A DNA stretch of 64,000 nucleotides from Kalmusia sp. IMI 367209 (GCA_027946365.1 JAPEUQ010000015.1:248001-312000); one strand, 5' to 3'; numbered from the stretch's first letter, positions 35,305 through 45,594 are shown. The notes: generated by a model not told the origin, from the sequence alone. Program-made: numbers and translations.

Positions 35305-36279
35305 ATGGACGCTACTGACCCCACAATGGCTGCTGACACTACCAACAACGCGATGCCGAGCGAAGAAACAGCTAGCAACACAGTCTTCTCTTGGTCAGTA
35401 CCACTATATGTCTCGGGAGATGAAGCGGCATACCTCGATCGCTCGCAAACAAACAACGAGCAAGAACTTTCCATTCCCCGCGAAGTCATCGCAGAAGTCG
35501 TAGGCGGCTCCCGCCTCGTTGCTGAACTAGAAAGACCACTCAAAATCGGGACATATAACGAATTACCAGCATACCTTCTGCGAACTCGCTTCTCTTTCCA
35601 GCGAGCCTCCTCCAACTGGCTGTACCGTATGCAGGCAGCAGAAATCACCATTGTTGTCGAGGATGCGCCTGCTGCAGACAGTGCAGCAAAAGCGGCAAAG
35701 CAGCATCCTGCGATAGCGGCGTGGCACCCTAAGCTCTTTGAAGGGGAGGTTTCGCACGCCGTAGTGACTGAGTCGGTTGGTGCCTCACTAGAGGCGGGCT
35801 ACATGGGCGCTGGTGGATCAGTGGGGGTTGAGAAAAGCAGGACTTTCGTAAGTCCGACTATAACTACAGACAAAAAAATACCTAATCAGATTGTGTAGCT
35901 GGAAAAAGGTCGTGTCGTTGTTCACGGTGTGAGGGGAGGCGGCAGAAACCGCAACAGCATAACCTGGGTCGTAGAGCAAGACAGCGTCGAAAAATCGGGG
36001 ATCCCTCGAGACATCAGACTCCCACTCATCGTAACGAGACAAAACGGTGGCCGCTTTCTCGCACGGATCACCGTAAAAGCACATTATGGTTTCTGGCGAG
36101 GAGCTCTAGCGCGAAGCATTCCTGTGGTTGGAAAGAATGACGAGCCGCTCTATTTTGACCCTGCGACTCTTGAAAATATGGCCAAAGATGGAGAGAAAGG
36201 ACCTGATGGAACTCTTGTTGCCGAGTCATGTGAGTCGTTTGATGGGATAGATCTCAAAAGCTGGGGTTCGTTTCCTTGA
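35305..36279 (+). CDS. Beta-rich protein of unknown function, divergent from the TPR-CHAT gene
   Basis: Two exons, 35305-35847 and 35899-36279, are separated by a 51-base intron (GTAAGT donor, TGTAG acceptor) whose last three bases look like an in-frame stop if unspliced. Product 307 residues, no signal peptide or membrane helix. After an acidic, low-complexity N-terminus come alternating hydrophobic stretches that look like beta strands (YLLRTRFSFQ, AAEITIVVEDAP). A Gly-rich segment follows (GASLEAGYMGAGGSVGVE), then SITWVVEQDS...GIPRDIRLPLIVTRQNGGRF. I recall similar uncharacterised fungal proteins with the W...E...GIP pattern, but cannot name a domain. Its position across a promoter from a caspase-like protease suggests that it is a substrate, effector or inhibitor of it; this is inference from arrangement only. 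Confidence 0.75.
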
Positions 36280-37238
36280 CTGTCAGTCATTGTTACGTGT
36301 ATCTCACCTATCATAATCTATTGAAGACCTCTCGACTTTCCTCTTGAGATTCATGAACCTAAATTTACATATAATATGAACACTCATCGAGAGGGAGACA
36401 TTGGGTGCCATGGAAGCAGCGCATTGGCTGCTGTCATTGTTCGTATAGTGTAAAAGAGTTGGAAAAGTATTTGGAGGGTTAAGATGCTACAAGCCGTACG
36501 CTGCGAGTGCTAGTTGCCCCTGCGGCAATAGCGGGCTCTGCAGACTATTATCGCTAATTTTCTCCTTCCTACTACTCAAACTTTCCTTTAATGCCACGAT
36601 GAATGTCTCGTTTACCCTTTCGAGCATTGTACAAAGCACGACGCGCGGCATTCTGCTATATGCACACAGCCACCTAAACAGAGCTTGGCAAACGGATGTT
36701 TCGGTAGATCACCAACCTCCACCCAATTTTCACTTTTTCGAAGTGTCTGAGCATCTAGAGCATCAGGCTCCTAGCATTCGGTCATGAAAAATTGTGCATG
36801 TATCACATGCAGCGTAAATGATTTTCGAGAATTGTTCTGGAGACTTTGTCCGCAGTGAGCAATTATTGTGTCAGGAAGCAGAGGTATAAGCTCATCAGCT
36901 AATGTCTTCGGTTGCTCTAACCTTCTTTCGTATTACTTCTACCACCTTGATTGGCTCTCTAACGTCAGAATGCCTGATGCAGCAACGATCAACATACTCA
37001 ACAAGATACAACACTTCGTACAACGACTTCCGTGAGCAGAGTTTACACCTACAATCGGATACTATCAACGTTAGATGACGCGGAATATGGCGGCTGTGCT
37101 GTGTAAACAAGAAATACCAGCAGCAGAGGCACGAGACAGGTATATAAAGGACGTGACAGAAGCCGTTCATTTTTTCATTGCAAGCATCTTGAACATAAAA
37201 CCCAACAAACAACCAGAATCTGAATCAAATTTTTCAAA
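36280..37238. other. Intergenic region
   Basis: About 960 bases. Short frames at 36599-36787 and 36895-37212 show no family features. The 3' end contains a TATA box for the next gene. Confidence 0.4.
37140..37148 (+). promoter_or_regulatory. TATA box of the secreted SDR gene
   Basis: GTATATAAA about 95 bases before ATG 37239, in good position and strong consensus. Confidence 0.6.
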
Positions 37239-38351
37239 ATGGTCCAATTTGCAATCCTCATCCCCTTCTTTTCCAGCTTCAGCATCACCGCTTTCGCTCA
37301 GAGTACGTGCACCCTTCACCCCAGCAAGGACTCCAGCTCACAGTTCTACCCCAGACTCCACCCTGATCAACCCCTACACCCGATTCTCCAACCTATCCCT
37401 CTCTCTCCCCATATCAGACTACCCGTCTCTGCAATCCGTATTCACCACCCCACCCGACTGCGGAGAAAACAGCTACGTTGGTCGCGGTCGCCTTCGCGGT
37501 CGCCGGGCGCTCATCACGGGCGGAGACTCTGGCATCGGGCGCGCGATCGCCATCGCATACGCACGCGAAGGCGCCAGAATTGCCATTAATTATCTGCCGG
37601 CCGAGGAGGAAGATGCGCAATCCTTGGAGGACGTATTGTCTAGGGATAGATTAAGCGTTGTGAGGATCCCGGGCAATTTGTTGAACGAGACGTTCTGTGC
37701 AGAACTAGTAGGTCAGGCGCATGAGAGGCTTGGAGGCTTGGATATTTTGGTGAACAATGCTGCGTGAGTTTAGATACCCTAAGACATAACACACGGGACT
37801 GATACGACGCAGGTATGGAGGCTATCAGACAGGCCCAAACCTTCGACTGATCCACAATCAAACGACCGAAGAATGGGACACTGTCTTCCGTACAAATGGC
37901 AAGATCCAGTAAAACATTATGTTGGGATACAAAAAGTCTGACTGGTCTAGTCTTTGGCTCCTTCTTCACTACCCGCGCTGCAGTCCCCCTCCTTCCCCCA
38001 GGCTCCTCTCTTATCTACACCGCCTCCAACGTCGCGCGCCTCCCACCCCAAAATGCAGTTCCCTATGCCGCCAGCAAAGCTGCTATCGTCTCCATGATCC
38101 GCTCGCTATCGAATCAGCTTGCTCCTCAGGGTATCCGCGTCAACGGCGTAGCACCGGGTCTCACGTACAGTCCATTTTTGGCAGCCGTGGGCATGACAAC
38201 AGAGGATGTTACTACGAATATCCGCTCGCCGATGGGCAGAATCGAGCAGCCTGTAGAACTAAGCCCGGTATATGTAGATCTGGCGGAAGCGAGTAAGACG
38301 TATGTGACGGGGCATATTTGGGGCGATGCTGGGGGCCAATTTGGGTTCTAG
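37239..38351 (+). CDS. Short-chain dehydrogenase with N-terminal signal peptide
   Basis: NAD(P)-dependent oxidoreductase of 319 residues. Exons 37239-37302, 37355-37763, 37813-37898 and 37951-38351 join in phase; the third intron (37899-37950) appears to be GC-AG, with GCAAGA donor and CTGAC branch. Exon 1 encodes a signal peptide (MVQFAILIPFFSSFSITAFA). The SDR core has LITGGDSGIGRAIAIAYARE, LDILVNNAA (usually NNAG), IYTASNVAR with the catalytic Ser, YAASKAA as YxxxK, and VAPGLTYSP. The closest pattern is the glucose-1-dehydrogenase-like SDRs with a GENSYVGRGRL approach segment, normally cytosolic in bacteria. Secretion or ER location is the unusual point and rests on the short first exon. 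Substrate unknown. Confidence 0.8.
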
Positions 38352-38692
38352 AGAGCTGATTCTATGGGAAATTGCATGCAGAGGAAGTGGTGCTTGCTAT
38401 TGTAGCGGTAGAACACCAGAGCATAATTCGTGCTGGACATTCCGCGTAAGATTCGCCTACCAAGTCCCTCAACCAAAAGAATGTTCTCTCGCTCTACCAC
38501 CTCCTCTCCACTTCGAATCAAAAAGACGTTCAACCCTTCGCACTCTTCAAATCAACCTGCTTCACTATTCATCTGCACGAAAAACTATCTTCCCGCTTGG
38601 TCCATAGCTAGTTGAATATTGGTCGCCATGAGCGTCGTCCCTTAGCACTGATCGGTAGCATGAACAAAAACTATCCCAATAAAGTGTGATAT

Positions 38693-38866
38693 TTATGCAA
38701 GGGATATGCGTGCAGGTCTTCTGGTACGCAGCACAAGGGCGACAATTGAAACTGCAGTCCTAACCTCCAATGGCAAGGAGACGCCTTCAGCCTTGGGCGC
38801 CGCCGCCACCGCCGCAGTGGCAACGAACAAGGCTGCGATAGCAATCTAGATGGAATCAAACTTCAT
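38693..38866 (-). pseudogene. Possible remnant of a small secreted protein gene
   Basis: From ATG 38866 the frame reads MKFDSI, then a TAG (38846-38848), then IAIAALFVATAAVAAAPKAE, which looks exactly like a fungal signal peptide with an Ala-x-Ala cleavage site and a short mature part, ending at 38693. The interrupting stop and the small size make a chance frame possible. Alternatively TAG is the acceptor of an intron from an upstream exon. Confidence 0.35.
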
Positions 38867-38929
38867 GATCGTAAAATATTTCGAAATAGCACAGAGGCAC
38901 CCATAGTTCTTTGTGGGACGATGTTGTGA

Positions 38930-38985
38930 TGAAGAAGAAGAAGAAGAAGAAGAAGAAGAAGAAGAAGAAGAAGAAGAAGAAGAAA
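38930..38985 (+). repeat. (GAA)n microsatellite, about 18 units
   Basis: Uninterrupted GAA triplets over about 54 bases, ending in an A-rich stretch. Purine-rich tracts of this kind are common in fungal promoters and UTRs and vary in length. Confidence 0.95.
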
Positions 38986-39507
38986 AACAAATGTCCTCAT
39001 CTTTGGACGGCTTTATACACCACATGTAGGCACATGCCAGAGTTGAACCGACACCGAAATGCTTCAAGAGTGACTACAATCGAGTGATCTTCGCATGCGA
39101 GAATTTCGACGGGTGTATAATGGAGGGGATGTGTTGGTGTTCGTCTTGCTGCTTTGAGCTAGGGGATCCATCGCGAGATTTTACTCTAGCATCCTTTGAT
39201 AAACCACGCAAACACGTGCGGAGAGCCGTCACATTGTGTTCTTAGGTGTTCAGGTCGGTATAAAGTTCCTCTATCAATCGGGAAATTGCGCGATGCGTCG
39301 TAATCAGAGCGCTCGAGTACTCACGCATGGGGCAGGCAGGCAGGCAGGTAAACATCATTGGTAGATCTATGATTCTCCACACGCATATACACAAATCAAG
39401 AGGAGTGATGGCATCCCAATATATTCTATGATGCATGCTTTTTTTACACAAGACTGAGCAAAACCCGTCCGTACCCGATTATCATTTCTATTTTTAGTGT
39501 TCACGCC

Positions 39508-41862
39508 TCACTCGTCCCGATTCGAAAACAGACTCCTAATCTCATTATCCTCCTCCTCCATCTCGCTCAACTTTTTCCCCGGCAACCTAACCGCCCTATC
39601 CAACGCGACCGGCAACCCTCTATGCCTACCCCGCAGCATGACCAATATCATGATGACCTTGCTCCCCGTGTACATCCCCCCGCTGAAACTATACGCCTGA
39701 TCCGGCAAGCCGATACTAATCCCAATGGTGGTATACCCGCTCACGATCTCGAAGAGGATGGTGAAAACACTGTAGGTCACGGGGTCGGCTTTCGAATGGG
39801 ACGTTTCGATAAGCGTGATGAGGAAGAGGGCTAGAGCGATCCACCACACGTCGTGGCTGAGTTGGCCGCGAACTTGCTGTGAGATGAGAGAGGGCGGACG
39901 GGTGCCGGGGTGGTCGTGTAGGGAGTGCACCGATGCCGCTCGACCGAAGTCTATGGTCGCTGCTCGCCGCAATGTGGTTGTATTGGTGTTTGGCGCAGGC
40001 GCGTTGGCGACACCGACGCCTTGGAAGGCGGTCATGCGGCGCTGGATCTGGCGGCCTACGAAAGCTGTGCCGCGGCGGCCGACTGTGCCCAATTTTTTGA
40101 TCGGCGCTGTGGTCTGCTTTTCTGGGATGTTGTCTAGCCCGGATGGGAGGGCAGGTATGGCTGCGTCGACGTCGAAGAGGGAGCTGCTGGCTGAGTGGAG
40201 CTGTTCCACCTCTGCTTCATCGCCTTCGTAAATGCCGAGGGAGCGCTCCTCGTAGACGTTGGTCTTGCGCATGGTGATGATGTGAGGGTAGGCTGCAGTG
40301 TAGAAGATGACGAGCCATAGGACTTGAACATCGAAATACATTGATGCGGGGGAGACGATAGCGTAGCCTCCGGACGGGATCGAGAAACCTTCGAATAGAG
40401 AGATGAAAACGCGGCGGCCGAGGGGAATAACCTCCATAGTCGGATTCCCGATGCTCAAGATGAGAATCAGGACCCAGTCCGCAGCTACGAAACCGCCAAA
40501 GGTCGCGATGAACATCCAGGTGTCCCGCGCAGGGAACATACTGGTATAAACTCGACGAGGAAATCTCAGTGTGAAATCAAATCCCTCTTTCCACATGCCA
40601 TATTCCTTGTCTTTCGAGAAAAGATCTAGCAAGGCTGACATCGACCAAATGAGCAATCGTACAAAGACAGGGAAGGCCGCAGGACCAGCTAGGGACAAGA
40701 TAGTTACGACGGTGAGAATGTAGTATGAGGATTGGAAAGGAAGGAAACCCGCGTCCAGTAGTGTGAAGCCAGCGTTACTGTACGCCGAGATGGCAAGGAA
40801 GATGCCCGCCCACCAGGGGTTTTGAGAATTTACGGCAGCAGCTTCCTTTTCATAGACGGACATCCAGGCACCTAGGGCGATGGCGCCAATGAGTTGCCAC
40901 AGGATAAAGTAGAGCAGTACGAAAACCGAAAGAAATTTGAGAGCCCGGTATTCGACGCCACCGAGGTACTCGCGTTGGTCGGACGTCAGGTTAAAGAACT
41001 GGCCGTTGCGGCCGATGCTACGCTTCTGTTCCTTCATAAAGGTTTGAACGTTGAATCCATCAAAATTCTTTGATTCCCCGGCCAGAGATCTGCGACGCGT
41101 AGATACGCTCTGGTGAGTATGCGTCTGGTAAATCGAATGTCCGGTCGTCGCCGTTTGCGGTCTCTCGTGGGACGTACGCTCTCGAATGGGATCAAGGAAA
41201 CCGATGTGTTGTTGCGGAGCCCTCCCAGTTGCCACCGGCGATAGAGCGCTATCTGCCTGTTCCTCCAAAATTGGCGGTCTGTCTGGAGAAAATTCTCTGC
41301 CATTTGGCGAAGCCGATTCTGTCGCTACCTTCAGGCCCCTCGGTTTGCTCGGACGGCGCCCCTTTCCGAAGGACGACATGACCGGTAGGCCGAACATGGC
41401 GCCCGCCATCCCGACTACAGCCCCAGTATTACCTTTCCTGGCCTTCCTATTCTCTTTCTCCATCTCCACGATATCTTCGAAGCGCTTCTCGAAGATATGT
41501 TTCCGAAACGCGACAGTGAAGTAAGAAACCAGTACTTGACTCCCCATCATCATCAAAACCAACAGCTCCACCTGTTGGAAGACCGTCAGCTGACTGACGT
41601 TAATGGTATTGAGCCCCGTCGCTGTGAGCGCACTCATAACCATAAACATGCTGTCCCACCACCCAATGCTCTTAGCCGGGGATGAGGCGCCCCAAAAAAT
41701 CAACGTGCCGACAATCGCCACGCCAATGAAATACGCATAATGCAGCGTGATGAAGTTGATGGGCGGAACGTATGGTTTAACCACCGCCACAACCTTGTCC
41801 AGGCGTTCGCTAAAGTCCGGGTGCTGCGCACGAAACGCCTCCCACCGTTTTTCGAGATGCAT
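39508..41862 (-). CDS. TRK-type high-affinity potassium transporter
   Basis: Plasma-membrane K+ uptake protein of 784 residues, intronless. Four membrane-pore-membrane repeats are visible with their selectivity-filter segments: SALTATGLNT, SAYSNAGFTLL, GFSIPSGGYAI and SGYTTIGISIG. After the first repeat comes a long hydrophilic, Ser/Arg-rich cytosolic loop (about residues 140-300), as in yeast Trk1/Trk2 and other fungal homologues. A second acidic loop with charged repeats precedes the last repeat. The start at 41862 (MHLEKRWEAFRAQHPDF) gives a short cytosolic N-terminus before the first membrane helix. In the third filter Ser-Gly-Gly replaces the usual residues, which is also seen in other fungal TRKs to my memory. 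Function is confident. Confidence 0.92.
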   Translation of the reverse strand: MHLEKRWEAFRAQHPDFSERLDKVVAVVKPYVPPINFITLHYAYFIGVAIVGTLIFWGASSPAKSIGWWDSMFMVMSALTATGLNTINVSQLTVFQQVELLVLMMMGSQVLVSYFTVAFRKHIFEKRFEDIVEMEKENRKARKGNTGAVVGMAGAMFGLPVMSSFGKGRRPSKPRGLKVATESASPNGREFSPDRPPILEEQADSALSPVATGRAPQQHIGFLDPIRERTSHERPQTATTGHSIYQTHTHQSVSTRRRSLAGESKNFDGFNVQTFMKEQKRSIGRNGQFFNLTSDQREYLGGVEYRALKFLSVFVLLYFILWQLIGAIALGAWMSVYEKEAAAVNSQNPWWAGIFLAISAYSNAGFTLLDAGFLPFQSSYYILTVVTILSLAGPAAFPVFVRLLIWSMSALLDLFSKDKEYGMWKEGFDFTLRFPRRVYTSMFPARDTWMFIATFGGFVAADWVLILILSIGNPTMEVIPLGRRVFISLFEGFSIPSGGYAIVSPASMYFDVQVLWLVIFYTAAYPHIITMRKTNVYEERSLGIYEGDEAEVEQLHSASSSLFDVDAAIPALPSGLDNIPEKQTTAPIKKLGTVGRRGTAFVGRQIQRRMTAFQGVGVANAPAPNTNTTTLRRAATIDFGRAASVHSLHDHPGTRPPSLISQQVRGQLSHDVWWIALALFLITLIETSHSKADPVTYSVFTILFEIVSGYTTIGISIGLPDQAYSFSGGMYTGSKVIMILVMLRGRHRGLPVALDRAVRLPGKKLSEMEEEDNEIRSLFSNRDE

Positions 41863-42408
41863 TGCTGTAGCTGTAGCTGCACAGCTGAGTGCAGCGGGTT
41901 ATCGCATGTCGCGTGCGTGGTTAAGGAGAACAGGAGACGATGTGCTTATCGTGCGTGTGCTGGCGACGCAGGCCCAAAGGGGGTGAAACAGCCAGGATGG
42001 TGCGGGCCACCCGTCGGCAGCTACCCAATGGTCCCGCAGCCAGCTTCCCTGTCTCACCCGTACACCTGGACCCAGCTAATTGCGTGGCTTTACCCAGTTT
42101 GGTCAGGGCCATTATCCAAATGCACATGCGCGAGCGAAGAAACCTGGATGAAAGCAGACAATTGGTAGTTACACGCGTTTGCAATTGATGGGACATTTCG
42201 GCTCGTTAGAACTACACGGTGACCCTAATCGAATGAAAACAATACACAGACTTTCACACTATTGCATCATAACAACAATGCGTACACCATGACACACCAA
42301 GATCGATCTTGTCCATCTTATCACTTTTGTTGCTTTCTAGAACATGCCTCGTTGACACATCATGCTGCATCTTGCTCAAAATCCCTATTGAGAAGACATT
42401 CCGAGATG
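41863..42408. other. Intergenic, nothing recognised
   Basis: About 545 bases between the TRK start and the end of the next minus-strand gene; presumed TRK promoter. Short open frames on both strands lack features. Confidence 0.4.
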
Positions 42409-43317
42409 TCATCGTGAAAGCACGTTGACGAGCCCCATGATAGCATCCTGCCACCTCCAAACAGCCCACGCAGCAACCACCGGCAGTCCGATCCAACCAC
42501 CCGCATACACCGCTAGCACCACATATGCCCCTCTCACCTTCTTTTTCATCTCCTTCCCCTCGTTCGCCCAAGGATACGGCTCCTCCGGCACCTCTTTCCC
42601 CAAGAACCCACAAAGCGGCTCCCACTCAAACTTTGGTCCAAATTCCAGCAGGTTCTCTTTGGGCACGAGACTCCTGACATGCGCGTAATGTCTGTCGAAA
42701 GCTGCGCGTGTCTCGGGGCCGCCTTTCCAATGATTCCCATTGTGGACTTGGAAGTACCAATGGTTGAGATTAAGGAAAGGACCCAAAGGCCATGGTGCGA
42801 GCTGCGTGATACGACAGAAATACGCTAGTTTACTTCCGAACAACCACCATATTGTATCTTCCATGCTGCGCTCCCAGCTCTTATAGTCTCTGTTAGTCAG
42901 GATGACCTTGGCATCCGGGTAAGCTTTGACGAGTTGTTCCGCATACAAGGCGCACGGGAAATCTGTCACGGCGTCGTATTTGGCAAGTAGCTTGTCGAAC
43001 TCTGCGCGGCCGTATGGCGGTTGGCCGCGGAGGTAGGCAGGGCGTTCTGAATCGGGAAAGTAGGTGACCTGTACGGCTTCGTTCCAGTAGGGAATTTGGG
43101 ATGGGTCTTCGTCGATCACGGCGGTCATATGGTGGGTAGTGTAGCCAAGCTTCTGGAGCGCGTCGCGGATGGATGATGTTCCAGTGCGGCATAGTCCAAG
43201 GACGAGGACGCGCATAGGCTTTTCGCGGACGCGCTGGTCGCGGTCGATGAGGCGCGTTCTAGGCATCGTCTCGGATTCTTTGATGATTCTGCCGTCGGTT
43301 TGCGTTGTTGGCGACAT
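42409..43317 (-). CDS. Sulfotransferase-like P-loop protein (PF17784-type)
   Basis: About 302 residues. The N-terminal phosphosulfate/P-loop motif VLVLGLCRTGTSSIRDALQKLGY is characteristic of the fungal Sulfotransfer_4 family, often mislabelled as NAD-dependent epimerases. ALYAEQLVKAYPDAKVILTNR is the following conserved segment, with Asn-Arg that contacts the nucleotide. The C-terminus has a hydrophobic helix (VVLAVYAGGWIGLPVVAAWAV), so it may be a tail-anchored membrane protein. I chose ATG 43317 because it is close to the conserved core; the frame is open to an upstream ATG at 43419. No introns. Substrate unknown; the family has few characterised members. Confidence 0.8.
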   Translation of the reverse strand: MSPTTQTDGRIIKESETMPRTRLIDRDQRVREKPMRVLVLGLCRTGTSSIRDALQKLGYTTHHMTAVIDEDPSQIPYWNEAVQVTYFPDSERPAYLRGQPPYGRAEFDKLLAKYDAVTDFPCALYAEQLVKAYPDAKVILTNRDYKSWERSMEDTIWWLFGSKLAYFCRITQLAPWPLGPFLNLNHWYFQVHNGNHWKGGPETRAAFDRHYAHVRSLVPKENLLEFGPKFEWEPLCGFLGKEVPEEPYPWANEGKEMKKKVRGAYVVLAVYAGGWIGLPVVAAWAVWRWQDAIMGLVNVLSR

Positions 43318-43838
43318 TTTGAAGGGTTTTTGGGCTTTGGCGTCGTCTCTATGATTGCATATCAAGGGAAAACTTGTAGAAAGGGCTTCCACGTAATATA
43401 ACATAATGTACAAATCCAAAAATCTCCCACTATGGTTATGTCAGATCTATGGAGACCTTTTGCTTAATTAGTCATAGTCACCAAGGCCATCCTTTTGGCA
43501 AGACCAAGCGATGTTGGTTTGGCACTAGGTTGTCAGAAATTAGGGCTGAGTGTCGTGCGAGTCGTGCTTTGCGTGATAACAAAGGTCAAAAAGAGGCTGA
43601 TACTAAGTTCGCTACACCCTTTTGTTGTCCGCTTCAGGTCACAATTGAAGACCATGGTCTCAGCATTTGACATGTGTATGCCAGCAGCTCTCTTCGTATA
43701 GGAATGACTGGAAGCAGTTTAGTTCTTATGGATAAGACGGCATAACTATCATCAGGGCATGCTTACGTAATCGGAGGGTGGCTCATTGTTGCGATTTGAG
43801 TAGGGTTTCTCCGACAGGTTGCTGATAGACAATAGAAC
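43318..43838. other. Intergenic, nothing recognised
   Basis: About 520 bases upstream of the sulfotransferase-like gene and downstream of the SET gene; open frames here lack features. Confidence 0.4.
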
Positions 43839-44867
43839 TCAGCCCTGTCGCAAAATGTCGTTTCTCAATTCATCGTTCCAATTAGAGATGAAACGACTTG
43901 TTAGTGCTTGCAACTCCATGGTAGTCGGCGACTTCGGATCCGCCAACAGGCTCATTTCGTAGCCTTTATTCGCCCACAGCGTCGCTGGTCTCCACTGTTC
44001 GATCCTCGCGTGGCTGACAGCAGCAATGTGATACGCCTTGACATAGTAATCCGCGAGGCCCTCCTCTTCGATCAGGTCTGTGAGCTGGATGCTCGCCTCA
44101 GCATTCCTCTGTGCCTTCTTCTTCCCAGCAACGGATTGGGGAACAGAAAGGGTAAGCTGCGATTCAAAAGCAGCAAAAGCCTTTTGGAGATCCTGCCTGC
44201 GCTGGTCGCTGGCCTGTCGGGCCGTCTCTTCCAAGGCGCAAGCTTCACAAGTACATTGAAAACCATATTGGTCGAGCCGACTTTGACGAGCCTCGTGAGT
44301 GTGTAACAGGGGAATATAAGTTGCAGATATCTCTTCACCCTCCTCTATGCGTCGATTCGCATGGACAATGCGGCGGCCTAGTTGCTCGCTCCAGTATTGA
44401 CTTGAGTTCGGGCGGCATGAGTGGTTGATGCGAGCTCCCTTGGGAAAGAGGCCAAGACTGTTGCCAATCACATAGGCGTTGCTGCGGATGATTGACATGA
44501 GCACATCGTCGGGTCTGTCGGCAGGTGTCATGTGGGCGTGTAGAGACATGACCTCTGCTTTGTCTTGGGTGGATAGAGCATCGAATGACGATTGGAGAAG
44601 AGTTCGTATATCACTCAGAGGATATGCTACGCCGTCGCGAAACTCTGGCGGTGTGAGGCGTATCATAGGCGGTTCAGAAAGGATGATGTCGCCTGGTAGG
44701 AGAGTCCTCGTCGCATAAACGCCGATGCCCTTGCCTGGGCTAGGTCGCGCTTCCCATACTTGAGGTGAGCCAAGACAGGATTGAGATTGATGAAGCCACG
44801 GTAGGTCAATGCAAGATGTGACTGTTGAGGCGAATGTGACGAAGAGTAGCGCAGTACTTATCAACAT
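43839..44867 (-). CDS. SET-domain protein with an N-terminal signal peptide
   Basis: Predicted lysine methyltransferase of 342 residues, intronless. The N-terminus (MLISTALLFVTFASTVTSC) is a clear signal peptide or anchor. The SET domain starts at KGIGVYATRTLLPGDIIL and carries ARINHSCRPN, the AdoMet-binding and pseudoknot motif, followed by EGEEISATYIPL with the catalytic Tyr. A post-SET zinc motif (CTCEAC) follows. The C-terminal half is helical and TPR-like (EQWRPATLWANKGYEMSLL). It belongs to the broad SMYD/SET-TPR group of fungal proteins. A signal peptide on a SET protein is unusual and suggests ER, vacuolar or extracellular substrates; alternatively the segment is a membrane anchor. 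Confidence 0.82.
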   Translation of the reverse strand: MLISTALLFVTFASTVTSCIDLPWLHQSQSCLGSPQVWEARPSPGKGIGVYATRTLLPGDIILSEPPMIRLTPPEFRDGVAYPLSDIRTLLQSSFDALSTQDKAEVMSLHAHMTPADRPDDVLMSIIRSNAYVIGNSLGLFPKGARINHSCRPNSSQYWSEQLGRRIVHANRRIEEGEEISATYIPLLHTHEARQSRLDQYGFQCTCEACALEETARQASDQRRQDLQKAFAAFESQLTLSVPQSVAGKKKAQRNAEASIQLTDLIEEEGLADYYVKAYHIAAVSHARIEQWRPATLWANKGYEMSLLADPKSPTTMELQALTSRFISNWNDELRNDILRQG

Positions 44868-45594
44868 GGCGACGTCTAAAAACTGTTCTGGTTTGCAGAG
44901 GAGAAGGAAAGGCTGTCGTTAATTCCAGGAACTCCATGGTTGTCTTATGAATTTTCGGGTGCGACAGTTGAAACGCGTTTCAGGACGAACTGTTACAGCT
45001 GCCCCTTGCGAGCCGCATCGTGGGACTGTACACCTCGAGACACGCGACTTAAAAGAAAGATTGACCATTTGAGGGGAAGAAGTTGGAAGGAAATCAGGCT
45101 GCTTTAAGAGTACAATAAGCTGCTGTTGTGCTGATGGCCAGAGAGCACGACATCGGACGAATATGACCAGCGCGCACGGCCCAATATAACCCATCGAACG
45201 TTGAGATCCCCAGTATAAGTTTTTCTACACCTCTCGACGTTCAAGCCATTGTCCTACTTCCCTATGTGAGTTTCCTGCGGGATGTATATCTGCCGTAGTG
45301 GATGGTGTTCACTGACGCAACCCAAGGAGCGGAAATAGGCCGCAGGGTTGCTTTGCCGAGGCCACTGCCGCTTTCAACCCCAGCCCGCGTCAAACACAAC
45401 CAACAACGTCGATCGCGTATTGTTCCCCGCCTCAGGAGTGGGGCCTTCATGGTTGCCAGCTCGGATCGTGCAGGACGGCTAGAGCTATGCGAGCTCTTGA
45501 CGAGACCGAGGTCATGGTCTACTTTATGCCTGTTCGTGGGGCTCATTTGAAGACCACCTCCTCGAACTTATCCGTTTAGACGAATATCAACATC
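44868..45594. other. Intergenic divergent promoter region
   Basis: About 730 bases between the SET gene (-) and the ThDP enzyme gene (+). Open frames at 45262-45550 on both strands have no family features. Confidence 0.4.

Larger units (their letters stand above)
38352..39507. other. Intergenic region with simple repeats
   Basis: About 1.15 kb between the SDR and the 3' end of the TRK gene. It contains a possible secreted-peptide remnant (38693-38866), a GAA microsatellite and a short GGCA repeat (about 39333-39348). Nothing else is supported. Confidence 0.45.

Noticed and set aside
35848..35898. Apparent premature TAG in the CHAT-linked gene
   Set aside because: The TAG is the last three bases of a good 51-base GTAAGT...TGTAG intron, and removal keeps the frame.
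36599..37212. Short frames between the CHAT-linked gene and the secreted SDR
   Set aside because: No domain, no splice-consistent extension, and placed in AT-rich promoter sequence.
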